Both the position numbers and the translations under genes were made by a program. From a virus, in the IMG/VR virus record IMGVR_UViG_3300025086_000163, positions 1-28,594 of that record: 28,594 nucleotides of DNA, one strand, 5' to 3'. The stretch's first letter is position 1, and each line of letters opens with the position of its first letter. Below are positions 22,196 through 28,324 of this stretch, one piece after another. A model generated the notes under the pieces. It was not told the DNA's origin, ran no database searches, and saw nothing but the letters and a program-made list of their open reading frames with translations.

Positions 22196-22588
22196 ATGAA
22201 AACAGAAGCATTAAAAGAAAAGTACATTAAGTACAATCTAACCAAAGATGACGTGTTCAAACATCAGCACTACATCATCTTGACAAGAAGCGGTATTGAT
22301 AAGATACAAGCTTTGGAAAATATTAACATAGATTATGAAGTAATTAAATGCGAAAAAGATTTTTGCGTAGTAAAAGCCTATGCAAGAAAAGAAGGCAAAG
22401 CAATTCAAACTTTTGGTTCAGCTTTAAAAGGAACAGGTTTTAAAGACGGAAACACTAATAGCTGGTACACTATGGAGATGGCAGAAAAGAGAGCTATGAG
22501 CCGAGCAGTACTCAAGCTAACAGGGTTCTATGAACTTGGAGTATTTGGAGAAGACGAAGCAGAAGACTTTAAAAAGAGTAATAACTAA
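22196..22588 (+). CDS. Probable recombination or ssDNA-annealing protein (Rad52/ERF-like character)
   Basis: 130 aa. Pattern: KYIKYNLTKDDVFKHQHYII, then RSGIDKIQALENINIDYEVI, a strand with FCVVKAYARKEGK, ALKGTGFKDGN and finally YTMEMAEKRAMSRAVLKLTG, GFYELGVFGEDEAEDF. The M-A-E-K-R-A-x-S-R-x-V-L-K helix is close in type to the A-x-x-R-A helix of ERF/Rad52-like annealing proteins. This gene is immediately upstream of an SSB-like gene, the typical partnership. I judge it a probable single-strand annealing or related recombination protein, not proven. Confidence 0.45.
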   Translation: MKTEALKEKYIKYNLTKDDVFKHQHYIILTRSGIDKIQALENINIDYEVIKCEKDFCVVKAYARKEGKAIQTFGSALKGTGFKDGNTNSWYTMEMAEKRAMSRAVLKLTGFYELGVFGEDEAEDFKKSNN

Positions 22589-22602
22589 ATAAATAAATTA
22601 AA

Positions 22603-22944
22603 ATGGAAGTAACAGGAAAACTAGTAAAGAAACTTGAGTTAGAAACAGGAACATCTAAGTCAGGTAAAGAATGGCAAAAGCAATCAATTGTAATTGATAC
22701 TGGAGACGAGTTTAACAACTTAATAGCAGTAAGTGCTTTTGGTGACAAATTAAAACAAATGAACAAGCTAGAAGTAGGAATGGAAGTATCAGTCCTTTGT
22801 AATGTTTATTCTAGAGAATACAACGGTAGATACTACCATAATATTGATGGCTACTTTTTTACTAATCAAAGCAACAAATCATCAGGAAATTTATTAGAAA
22901 ATAAAGATACTATGATGAATGGTGATGCTGATATGCCTTTTTAA
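22603..22944 (+). CDS. Single-stranded DNA-binding protein, DUF3127-like
   Basis: 113 aa. OB-fold pattern of the Bacteroidota DUF3127 family: LVKKLELETGTSKSGKEWQK, then SIVIDTGDEF, AVSAFGDKL, VLCNVYSREYNGRYYHNIDG. The G-T-S-K-S-G-K-x-W core and S-R-E-x-N-G-R-x-Y are diagnostic. After a short polar linker the protein ends DADMPF, closely like the D-D-D-I-P-F tip by which bacterial SSB recruits replication and repair partners. So it probably coats phage ssDNA and docks host proteins. It lies between an annealing-type protein and replication genes. Confidence 0.8.
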   Translation: MEVTGKLVKKLELETGTSKSGKEWQKQSIVIDTGDEFNNLIAVSAFGDKLKQMNKLEVGMEVSVLCNVYSREYNGRYYHNIDGYFFTNQSNKSSGNLLENKDTMMNGDADMPF

Positions 22945-22945
22945 G

Positions 22946-23455
22946 ATGAATACAGAAGACAATTTCAAAAACCTTTGCGACCTCACTACAAGTTTAGTGG
23001 GGTTGCCTAAAGGCTCTCTAGCTTTAAAAACTAGGAAGACAGAATACCAAGTACCTAGAATGGTTGCAGCTATGGTTGCAAGACTAGAAGATGAAACACA
23101 TAGAGAAGTAATAGCGAAAGTCTTGGATAGAAACAGAACAAGCGTTAATCATTATGAAAGATGTCACTCATCAAACTATGCTTCTTTTCCTTTATATCGT
23201 GATACCTTTAATAAAGTTTACAATGCTTATGCTGAAATAAAAGACGCTAAACTAACTTTTATTGACTTGTATAATTTACAGGAACACTTGAGAAAAAACG
23301 GAATACACGATAGCAGAACACATCAAACAACTATACGTATTTTATCTGGTAAATTTGGAACTGACATAAAAGTTTCTTACAGAGACTTTTACAATCAGTT
23401 AGAATTATGTAAGTTAGCCCTTCAAAATTACCAACACGAAATAGAAGTTATATGA
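22946..23455 (+). CDS. DnaA domain IV-like DNA-binding protein
   Basis: 169 aa from ATG 22946. The open frame begins earlier, inside the SSB gene, but 22946 is one base past the SSB stop. Residues 27-90 look like the C-terminal DNA-binding domain of DnaA: R-x-x-E-Y-Q-V-P-R-M-V-A-A-M-V-A, then HREVIAKVLDRNRTSVNHYE and a helix with YRDTFNKVY. This parallels the R-x-x-I and H-S-T-V-x-x-A helix-turn-helix of DnaA domain IV. The second half (IDLYNLQEHLRKNGIHDSRT) is unknown. No ATPase part is present. It lies directly before the initiator gene, with which it overlaps by 4 nt, so a role in origin recognition or control is likely. Confidence 0.55.
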   Translation: MNTEDNFKNLCDLTTSLVGLPKGSLALKTRKTEYQVPRMVAAMVARLEDETHREVIAKVLDRNRTSVNHYERCHSSNYASFPLYRDTFNKVYNAYAEIKDAKLTFIDLYNLQEHLRKNGIHDSRTHQTTIRILSGKFGTDIKVSYRDFYNQLELCKLALQNYQHEIEVI

Positions 23456-24120
23456 AAAATTTATTAAGCAGTTCAGCTTTTTTAATAGTGAACAAGCAAT
23501 TAGCAAAGCAGGTAGGGTTGAAAGGGGCAGTCCTACTTGCTGACCTAATTAGCAAAGAAGAATACTTTATTGCTAACGGAATGACTGACGGATGGTTTTT
23601 TAATACTGCTAAGAATATAGAAGAAGATACTTGCTTGACTTCACACCAACAAAGGAAGGCAATTAAAAGCTTAAAAGACTTAGGAATTATAGAAACTAAA
23701 GTAGTGGGCATTCCTGCAAAGCAGCACTTTAAAATAATTGAAAACAAGTTGTTAAGTTATTTCAATACTAGTTGTAAAGAAAGTGCAAAACTAGTTGTTA
23801 AAAAAACGCAAACTATTAATAAGAATAACAATAATAATAACAATAACAATAATATATCTAATAGGCGTGACAAATTTGTTTTTGAGGTTTTAACTTTTGA
23901 TTATGAAGAAAGCATTTTAAATAGCTTCATAGACTACTGGACTGAGCCTAACAAGTCTAATACCAAAATGAAATATGAATTAAATAAAACTTGGGAAACA
24001 AAAAGAAGACTAAAGACTTGGGCTAACAATCAAAAGAAATGGGATAAGCCTAAAACAAAAACAATGTCTAAAATAGATATGCAATTAAATGAATACTTAA
24101 AAGGAAAAGAATATTTATGA
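23452..24120 (+). CDS. Replication initiator protein (winged helix, Asn linker)
   Basis: 222 aa. Residues 1-105 are a winged-helix domain of the phage replisome-organiser type: VNKQLAKQVGLKGAVLLADL, DGWFFNTAKNIEEDTCLTSH, QQRKAIKSLKDLGIIETKVV, GIPAKQHFKI. An unstructured linker with ten consecutive Asn (residues 125-134) follows. The C-terminal domain has FIDYWTEPNKSNTKMKYELN and KTWETKRRLKTWANNQKKW, the W-rich helical signature common in such initiators. As with lambda O, the gene contains tandem repeats and an AT-rich tract between the two domains, likely its own origin. It starts in an ATGA overlap with the DnaA-like gene. Confidence 0.8.
   Translation: MKNLLSSSAFLIVNKQLAKQVGLKGAVLLADLISKEEYFIANGMTDGWFFNTAKNIEEDTCLTSHQQRKAIKSLKDLGIIETKVVGIPAKQHFKIIENKLLSYFNTSCKESAKLVVKKTQTINKNNNNNNNNNNISNRRDKFVFEVLTFDYEESILNSFIDYWTEPNKSNTKMKYELNKTWETKRRLKTWANNQKKWDKPKTKTMSKIDMQLNEYLKGKEYL
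23744..23812 (+). repeat. Three 23-nt tandem iteron-like repeats, candidate origin
   Basis: Copies start at 23744, 23767 and 23790. Their first parts read ACAAGTTGTTAAG, ACTAGTTGTAAAG and ACTAGTTGTTAAA; copies 2 and 3 agree at 19 of 23 positions and copy 1 matches copy 3 at 15 of 23. A 23-nt period is not a multiple of three, so each copy is read in a different frame and protein repetition cannot be the cause. The spacing is about two helical turns, as in iteron arrays. Confidence 0.6.
23813..23865 (+). other. AT-rich tract next to the iterons (possible DNA-unwinding element)
   Basis: About 50 bases of almost pure A, T and a few C, made of AAT/AAC repeats that encode the poly-Asn linker of the initiator. 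It follows the iteron-like array directly. Iterons followed by an AT-rich element inside the linker of the initiator gene is the layout of the lambda origin. The alternative is simple codon-slippage expansion. Confidence 0.45.
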
Positions 24121-24485
24121 AACCATTAAAACAAGAAAACTTAAAAGAACTGACTGAAAAAGTTTATGAGCTTATAGCCAAAACTTCAATAGAAATAGGT
24201 CATAAAACTGATGGAAAATCTATGGCAAGTCTTAGTAAAATATTTGCAGCAGACTTAATACAAGAAAAGCGTTTTGGTAATATGACCTTTAACCAAATAC
24301 AAGACGCATTTAGGCAGGGTGTAAGATTTGGCAAAGATGAGCCTTTTTTAAATATAAGAACTTTTTACAAATGGACTTATGCGCAAAAATTAGTAATCGA
24401 CAACGCTTACTATCAAGTGCATACTTTAGGGCAGCCAAAAGAAAAAGTACTATTTTATCAAGAACCTTTAAAACTATTAAAATGA
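24117..24485 (+). CDS. Hypothetical protein in the replication operon (possible loader-type role)
   Basis: 122 aa, helical. Contains LKELTEKVYELIAKTSIEIG, a middle KIFAADLIQEKRFGNMTFNQ, then IQDAFRQGVRFGKDEPFLNI and RTFYKWTYAQKLVID. No cysteine or NTPase motif. It overlaps the initiator gene by 4 nt (ATGA) and the methyltransferase by 4 nt. It occupies the place of a helicase loader such as lambda P, after the initiator, and the L-x-x-R-T-F-x-x-W pattern recurs after initiators in related phages as I recall. Function is not shown by the sequence. Confidence 0.5.
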   Translation: MKPLKQENLKELTEKVYELIAKTSIEIGHKTDGKSMASLSKIFAADLIQEKRFGNMTFNQIQDAFRQGVRFGKDEPFLNIRTFYKWTYAQKLVIDNAYYQVHTLGQPKEKVLFYQEPLKLLK

Positions 24486-25075
24486 AGATATTAAATTTAT
24501 ATACAGGAATAGGTGGTAATAGGAAGCTTTGGGGAAATGAACATAAAATTACAGCAGTTGAATTTAATAAAAAGATAGCTGATAAATATAGTCAATTATA
24601 TCCTAACGACAATGTAATAGTAGCTGACGCACACGAATATTTGTTAGACCATTATAAAGAATTTGATTTTATATGGACATCACCACCCTGTCAATCACAT
24701 AGCACAACAAATTATTTTACACAGCATATAAGAAAAAGACCTGTTTACCCTTCAATGAAGTTATATGAAGAAATAATATTTTTGGACAATTTTTACAAAG
24801 GAAAGTATTGTGTAGAAAATGTAGTTAGTTATTATGAACCATTAATAAAGCCAACTAAGATAGGAAGACATTACTTATGGTCTAACTTTAACATACCCTT
24901 AATTAAACAACCAAAGGCTGACATAGGCACAATGATTAAAGGACACCCAAATAGAGCAAATCTAAAACCTTTAGAAGAAAGAAACGCAGTAAATTCAGAA
25001 CTAGGACTACATGTACTGAACCAAGCGTTAGGTATTATAATAGAAAATAAAGTTGAACAAAACAAACTATTTTAA
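24482..25075 (+). CDS. DNA cytosine-C5 methyltransferase, short form 1
   Basis: 197 aa from ATG 24482, which overlaps the previous stop (ATGA); the longer open frame begins inside the previous gene and is not used. Motif I is ILNLYTGIGGNR (residues 3-14), an acidic residue E27 follows motif II, motif IV is SPPCQSHS with catalytic C70, and motif VI is VENVVSYYEP (E112). About half of the usual C5-MTase length: the target recognition region and motifs IX-X are reduced or absent. It would methylate cytosine in phage DNA, guarding against restriction, or a modified equivalent. A paralogue follows at once. Confidence 0.8.
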   Translation: MKILNLYTGIGGNRKLWGNEHKITAVEFNKKIADKYSQLYPNDNVIVADAHEYLLDHYKEFDFIWTSPPCQSHSTTNYFTQHIRKRPVYPSMKLYEEIIFLDNFYKGKYCVENVVSYYEPLIKPTKIGRHYLWSNFNIPLIKQPKADIGTMIKGHPNRANLKPLEERNAVNSELGLHVLNQALGIIIENKVEQNKLF

Positions 25076-25089
25076 AATGAAGATATTAA
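25065..25089 (+). repeat. Start-region repeat, copy before methyltransferase 2
   Basis: 25 nt identical to 25717-25741, covering the end of one gene, the ATG and the first codons MKIL. A 24-nt part including the ATG is also at 24479-24502. Confidence 0.8.
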
Positions 25090-25727
25090 ATTTATATGCT
25101 TGTCTTGGAGGTAACCGTTACAAGTGGAATGAAGTAAAAAAAGATATTGATGTAACCGCAGTAGAGCTTGACCCTGAATTAGCTAGATTATATCAAGAAA
25201 GATTTCCTGATGATACTGTAATTATAGCGGACGCACATCAATACTTGTTAGACCATTACAAAGAATTTGATTTTATATGGAGTTCTCCACCCTGTCCTAG
25301 TCATAGCAGAATAAATATAAGTCAATACACAAAAGAAAATTGGAAGCCTAAATACCCTAGTATGTCGCTTTATGAAGAAATTATATTTTTAAAACATTAT
25401 TATACAGGAAAGTATGTAGTGGAAAATGTAATTCCTTTTTATGAACCATTAATACCTGCACATAAAAGAGATAGACATTTGTATTGGACAAACTTTAATT
25501 TGCCTAATGATTTAAACGGAAGAAAAAACCCTGACTTAAGTAGAACAAAAGACTTAATTACTGTAATGTCAAAATATCACGATTACGATTTCTGTCAATA
25601 CAAAGGTAAACAACGAAAAGATAAAATAGCAAGAAACCTAGTAGATTATGAAGCTGGAAAAACAATATTTGAAACAATGCTTGGTATAGTAAGAAAAGAA
25701 GATATTAAACAAACAGAACTATTTTAA
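25077..25727 (+). CDS. DNA cytosine-C5 methyltransferase, short form 2 (paralogue)
   Basis: 216 aa from ATG 25077, one base after the first methyltransferase. Motif I is ILNLYACLGGNR, motif II E30, motif IV SPPCPSHS with C73, motif VI VENVIPFYEP. The two proteins share long blocks (YLLDHYKEFDFIW, the YPSM-LYEEIIF region), so they arose by tandem duplication, then diverged most in the C-terminal third, where a target-recognition difference would lie. Motif IV has PCP rather than PCQ; both are known variants. This copy carries a longer tail (FCQYKGKQRKDKIARNLV). Two different target sites, or a heterodimer, are both possible. Confidence 0.8.
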   Translation: MKILNLYACLGGNRYKWNEVKKDIDVTAVELDPELARLYQERFPDDTVIIADAHQYLLDHYKEFDFIWSSPPCPSHSRINISQYTKENWKPKYPSMSLYEEIIFLKHYYTGKYVVENVIPFYEPLIPAHKRDRHLYWTNFNLPNDLNGRKNPDLSRTKDLITVMSKYHDYDFCQYKGKQRKDKIARNLVDYEAGKTIFETMLGIVRKEDIKQTELF

Positions 25728-25741
25728 AATGAAGATATTAA
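25717..25741 (+). repeat. Start-region repeat, copy before the 31-aa peptide
   Basis: Exact 25-nt copy of 25065-25089. Here the repeated start leads into an unrelated membrane peptide instead of a methyltransferase, so it marks a duplication border. Confidence 0.8.
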
Positions 25742-25824
25742 CAATCGTATGGGGAATAATAATTCTACTTTGCATTATAGAGGCTTATTTCTGTACTAAA
25801 TTTGACAACAATGAAAACAATTAA
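25729..25824 (+). CDS. 31-aa single-span membrane peptide
   Basis: Begins MKIL like both methyltransferases, then VWGIIILLCIIEAYF forms one membrane helix, with a polar tail (KFDNNENN). It starts one base after methyltransferase 2 within a duplicated start region and overlaps the next gene by 14 nt. Either a true small membrane protein that took over a copied start, or an accidental frame; the clean hydrophobic profile favours real. Confidence 0.45.
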   Translation: MKILTIVWGIIILLCIIEAYFCTKFDNNENN

Positions 25825-26089
25825 AATTACAGAAAAAGAAGTAAAGAGCCAATCAGATGCAGTTCTCTGGCACTTAAAAACTTACGGAAGTATTACAAGC
25901 TATGAAGCTATAAAAGAATACGGAGCAACTAGGCTTTCAGCTATTATTTTTAATCATAGAAAAGAAGGTTATAATATAGACAGTATGCCTTTGACTAAAA
26001 AAACTAGATTTGGAAGAAATACAACTATTGCTAAGTATATCTATACTGCACCACCTCAAGAGCTGATTCAAGAAATGCTATGGCATTAA
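25811..26089 (+). CDS. Winged-helix DNA-binding protein
   Basis: 92 aa from ATG 25811 (a TTG at 25802 would add three residues). SQSDAVLWHLKTYGSITSYE then AIKEYGATRLSAIIFNHRKE and GYNI match the helix-turn-helix of small phage proteins of the form D-x-V-L-x-x-L-x-x-x-G-S-I-T-x-x-E-A, x-Y-G-x-T-R-L, followed by a wing with IAKYIY. It probably binds DNA as a regulator or replication accessory. It lies between the methyltransferases and NinG, overlapping NinG by 10 nt. Confidence 0.7.
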   Translation: MKTIKITEKEVKSQSDAVLWHLKTYGSITSYEAIKEYGATRLSAIIFNHRKEGYNIDSMPLTKKTRFGRNTTIAKYIYTAPPQELIQEMLWH

Positions 26090-26490
26090 AAACTATAAGC
26101 AAATTAAAAAAAGAACTAGACAAGTGGTTCAGTCTTTATATAAGGCTTAGAGATGCTAACGAGTACGGAATGGTGCAATGCTTCACTTCAGGAAGGGTTT
26201 ACCATTATAAAAAAATTCATGCAGGGCACTTTATGTCAAGAAGGCATCTATCAACTAGATGGTGCGAAACAAATGTACAACCGCAGTCTGCTGCTGATAA
26301 TTTATTCGGACAGGGTGAACAGTTTAAATTTGGTTTAAACTTAGATAGTAAATTTGGAGAGGGTACTGCTGAAGAATTACAGTATAAATCAAGAACAACT
26401 TTAAAAATTTCTAGGATAGAATATGAAGAAAAAATAAGTTATTACAAATCGCTTGTTGAAAAGTTAAAAAAAGAAAAAGGAATTGAGTAA
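26080..26490 (+). CDS. NinG-like recombination nuclease (Rap family)
   Basis: 136 aa. WFSLYIRLRDANEYGMVQCF, then TSGRVYHYKKIHAGHFMSRR, LSTRWCETNVQPQSAADNLF and GEGTAEELQYKSRTT match the lambda NinG/Rap family: S-x-Y-I-R-L-R-D, C-x-T-S-G, A-G-H-x-x-S-R and R-W-x-E-x-N-V-x-x-Q are its core. Rap resolves branched recombination intermediates. Shorter than lambda NinG, which has an additional N-terminal zinc-finger part. Together with the NinB-like gene at 179 it gives a nin-type recombination set. The start ATG 26080 overlaps the previous gene. Confidence 0.8.
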   Translation: MALKTISKLKKELDKWFSLYIRLRDANEYGMVQCFTSGRVYHYKKIHAGHFMSRRHLSTRWCETNVQPQSAADNLFGQGEQFKFGLNLDSKFGEGTAEELQYKSRTTLKISRIEYEEKISYYKSLVEKLKKEKGIE

Positions 26491-26499
26491 CAATTTTTA

Positions 26500-26507
26500 T
26501 ATCTTTG
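26500..26507 (+). promoter_or_regulatory. Host-type promoter, leaderless start before the sigma-factor operon
   Basis: TATCTTTG box 4 nt before the ATG at 26512, in a 21-nt gap. The expected start lies about 3-7 nt past the box, at or next to the ATG, so the mRNA would be leaderless. No good TTG is found at the right distance upstream. It would give a separate promoter for the sigma-like gene. Confidence 0.5.
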
Positions 26508-26511
26508 GCGT

Positions 26512-26868
26512 ATGATAAAGCCGATTTACGCAAGTGAAGAACACAAGCAAATAATTGAAACATATTTAACTATGTGTATAGAGTTTGCAAAAGACGTAAG
26601 CACAAAATCTAGATACAATAATTTTTTAGATGTGGTAGATGTAGTTTTAGAATATCACAATAACTATGGCAAAGGAGTAAAAGAAAATAACTGGTATGAT
26701 TGGCTTATGATAATTCCTATTAATATGTCAGTTGCTACAAATGGTTTTTTTGCAGGACTAGAAACTAAAACAAACGCTTCAGTAATTAGAGCTTATAAGG
26801 TTGTGCTTAGCGACATGGTTTTTGATGTAGTAAATAAGATAGAATCTTTAGAGCAAATAAATGACTGA
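26512..26868 (+). CDS. Hypothetical protein before the sigma-like factor
   Basis: 118 aa, mostly helical. YASEEHKQIIETYLTMCIEF, then SRYNNFLDVVDVVLEYHNNY, NWYDWLMIIPINMSVATNGF and IRAYKVVLSDMVFDVVNK. No cysteine pairs or membrane span, although the central WLMIIPINM is hydrophobic. It is the first gene after the TATCTTTG box and overlaps the sigma-like gene by 8 nt, so the two are translated together. An anti-sigma or co-regulator role is only a thought from position. Confidence 0.5.
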   Translation: MIKPIYASEEHKQIIETYLTMCIEFAKDVSTKSRYNNFLDVVDVVLEYHNNYGKGVKENNWYDWLMIIPINMSVATNGFFAGLETKTNASVIRAYKVVLSDMVFDVVNKIESLEQIND

Positions 26869-27397
26869 AATTTACGCAGAAATATCAAATCTTAGTTCTA
26901 AGTTTAAGGAAATGTGCTTTGGGCTTACGCAAGATGAAGAAGCAATTAATGACGCAGTACAGGAACTTATGCTTTATTTTCTACAGATGAACCCTGACAC
27001 TCTAAAAGGTATCTGGGAAAAAGACGGACAAGAAGGTTTAATAAGGTATGGTGCAGTAGTATTAAGAAGAAGTTTAACAAGCACAAGAAGTCCTTTTTAT
27101 TATAAGTATAATAAATACTACACGCATATAAGTAAATTTTACGAAACAAACGTTACAGACAATTTAAAGTCTATATACAATATGCCTGAAGTAATAGAAG
27201 AATACAAATGGACTAAGCTAGAAGAAATAGACAAAGTTTTAGATAAACAAAGTTGGTACGATAAAAAAGTATTTGAGCTTTACTACTCAGGTGAAACTTT
27301 AGACAGTCTAGCAAGTAAGACAGGGATAAGCAGAAACAGTTTATTTACTACAATAGATAAAGTAAGAGAAATACTTAAAAAAGAATTGAATGAATAA
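26861..27397 (+). CDS. Phage sigma-70-like factor (regions 2 and 4)
   Basis: 178 aa. Residues 20-80 are region-2-like: DEEAINDAVQELMLYFLQMN, with the D-A-V-Q-E helix. Residues 128-175 are region 4: KQSWYDKKVFELYYSGETLD, SLASKTGISRNSLFTTIDKV, REILKKEL, a helix-turn-helix as in ECF-type factors. Size fits a minimal two-domain sigma. It would redirect host RNA polymerase to phage promoters, and the genome has a repeated non-host promoter-like motif before late genes. No phage RNA polymerase gene is present. The resemblance of region 2 is weaker than that of region 4, so a transcription regulator with only region 4 activity cannot be excluded. Confidence 0.7.
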   Translation: MTEIYAEISNLSSKFKEMCFGLTQDEEAINDAVQELMLYFLQMNPDTLKGIWEKDGQEGLIRYGAVVLRRSLTSTRSPFYYKYNKYYTHISKFYETNVTDNLKSIYNMPEVIEEYKWTKLEEIDKVLDKQSWYDKKVFELYYSGETLDSLASKTGISRNSLFTTIDKVREILKKELNE

Positions 27398-27794
27398 GTT
27401 TTTTGTTCCTAACGAAATTTATGAAGATAGAATAACTATTTGTAAGAGTTGTGTTTATTATTTTAAACCTACAGGAACGTGCAAAGACTGTGGATGTTTT
27501 ATGAAGATAAAAGCTCGGCTTGCAACAATGGGTTGCAGTCAAAAGAAATGGCAAAAAACAACTGAAATAGAAAAACCTGAAAGTTTACCTCAAGAAATAG
27601 TAGATGAGATTTTAGATATGTGGAAAGACTTAAAAACAGGTAGGGCAAAAGACCAAGCAGCTAAAAAAAGAATGATTGAGACATATAATACAATATACAA
27701 TACTAAATACAATGTAAGAACAAATTGCGGTTCATGTATTTCAACTTGCTTTGATGGAATAAAAAAACTATATAATGAATATGCTAAGGGCTAA
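27390..27794 (+). CDS. Cysteine-rich zinc-binding protein
   Basis: 134 aa. N-terminal zinc module: DRITICKSCVYYFKPTGTCK, DCGCFMKIKARLATMGCSQK, W, with Cys at C-x-x-C, C-x-x-C-x-C and one more C, enough for a two-metal site. The C-terminal domain has YNTIYNTKYNVRTNCGSCIS, TCFDGIKKLY, with another C-x-x-C-x-x-x-C. A two-part Cys layout like this is seen in small Bacteroidota phage proteins next to sigma-like genes. It overlaps the sigma-like gene by 8 nt, which suggests joint expression. A DNA- or RNA-binding role is likely; exact function unknown. Confidence 0.7.
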   Translation: MNKFFVPNEIYEDRITICKSCVYYFKPTGTCKDCGCFMKIKARLATMGCSQKKWQKTTEIEKPESLPQEIVDEILDMWKDLKTGRAKDQAAKKRMIETYNTIYNTKYNVRTNCGSCISTCFDGIKKLYNEYAKG

Positions 27795-27803
27795 ACTTAA
27801 ATT

Positions 27804-27836
27804 AAATAACAAAGCAGTTATTTCTTTATTTTTTTT
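27804..27836 (+). terminator. Intrinsic terminator after the sigma / zinc-protein operon
   Basis: AAATAAC, loop AAAGCA, GTTATTT (7 bp), followed by CTTTATTTTTTTT. It lies in the 79-nt gap before the gene at 27874. An outer stem, 27781-27790 with 27841-27850 (10 positions, one wobble), encloses it, giving a two-layer structure. Confidence 0.75.
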
Positions 27837-27873
27837 CAAACCCTTAGCGTATTTTAAACTTAAATAAATAGAA

Positions 27874-28065
27874 ATGAAAAGAACTTACAAATCAATTAAA
27901 TGGGTGTTAAATAGCCACATTAAAAAGAATGTCAAAAGCCTTTGGACTTGGGAAAACGACAACTTTACTTGTATCTTTGAAAATTACTCAGGCGATAGCA
28001 GAATTTACACACCACACCAACTTTTAAAACTTTTAAATAATGACACAAAACGAAAAACTAATTAA
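27874..28065 (+). CDS. Hypothetical small protein
   Basis: 63 aa. KRTYKSIKWVLNSHIKKNVK, then SLWTWENDNFTCIFENYSGD and SRIYTPHQLLKLLNN. Basic N-terminus, aromatic-rich middle. It follows the terminator by 37 nt without a recognisable host-type promoter box, and overlaps the next gene by 26 nt. No family recognised. Confidence 0.5.
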   Translation: MKRTYKSIKWVLNSHIKKNVKSLWTWENDNFTCIFENYSGDSRIYTPHQLLKLLNNDTKRKTN

Positions 28066-28324
28066 AAACCTAGAGAATATGACAATTGAAGTAGATTATA
28101 AAACAACACCAGAACCAAGTTACTACTCAGGTAAAAAGTACGGTTACTCAGCAAGAAAAGTAGTAGAGGACTTTCAACCTGATAGCTACAACTTAGGAAC
28201 TGCAATAAGTTATCTTTTAAGAGCTGGTAAAAAAGAAGGAAACCCAGCTGAACAAGATATACAGAAAGCAATTAATCATTTACACTTTGAACTAGACAGA
28301 TTACATAATGAGTCCAAAAGCTAA
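28040..28324 (+). CDS. DUF3310-like protein (nucleotide-related, SaV-like)
   Basis: 94 aa. The core YSARKVVEDFQPDSYNLGTA, ISYLLRAGKKEGNPAEQDIQ, KAINHLHFELDRLHNE fits DUF3310: N/G-x-A-I-x-Y-L-x-R-A-G-x-K, then D-I-x-K-A-I-x-x-L. This family is widespread in phages; some members have been annotated as nucleotide kinase-like, without certainty. The N-terminal half is longer than usual. The start could also be ATG 28079. It overlaps the 63-aa gene by 26 nt and the 26-aa peptide by 17 nt. Confidence 0.7.
   Translation: MTQNEKLIKNLENMTIEVDYKTTPEPSYYSGKKYGYSARKVVEDFQPDSYNLGTAISYLLRAGKKEGNPAEQDIQKAINHLHFELDRLHNESKS

Noticed and set aside
22919-22945. Longer version of the DnaA-like gene starting inside the SSB gene
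   Set aside because: ATG 22946 is one base past the SSB stop and gives a normal protein; the nine extra codons read the SSB tail in another frame.
23817-23860. AAT/AAC run as a microsatellite or CRISPR-like array
   Set aside because: There are no spacers or palindromic units. It is the codon run of the poly-Asn linker and part of the AT-rich origin candidate.
24371-24481. Longer version of the first methyltransferase
   Set aside because: The extra part overlaps the previous gene by 111 nt, and motif I begins right at the ATG 24482, whose context is repeated before the second methyltransferase.
26153-26338. Second + strand frame of 61 codons inside the NinG-like gene
   Set aside because: It is fully inside a well-supported gene, with no motif, no upstream coupling and no domain-like pattern.
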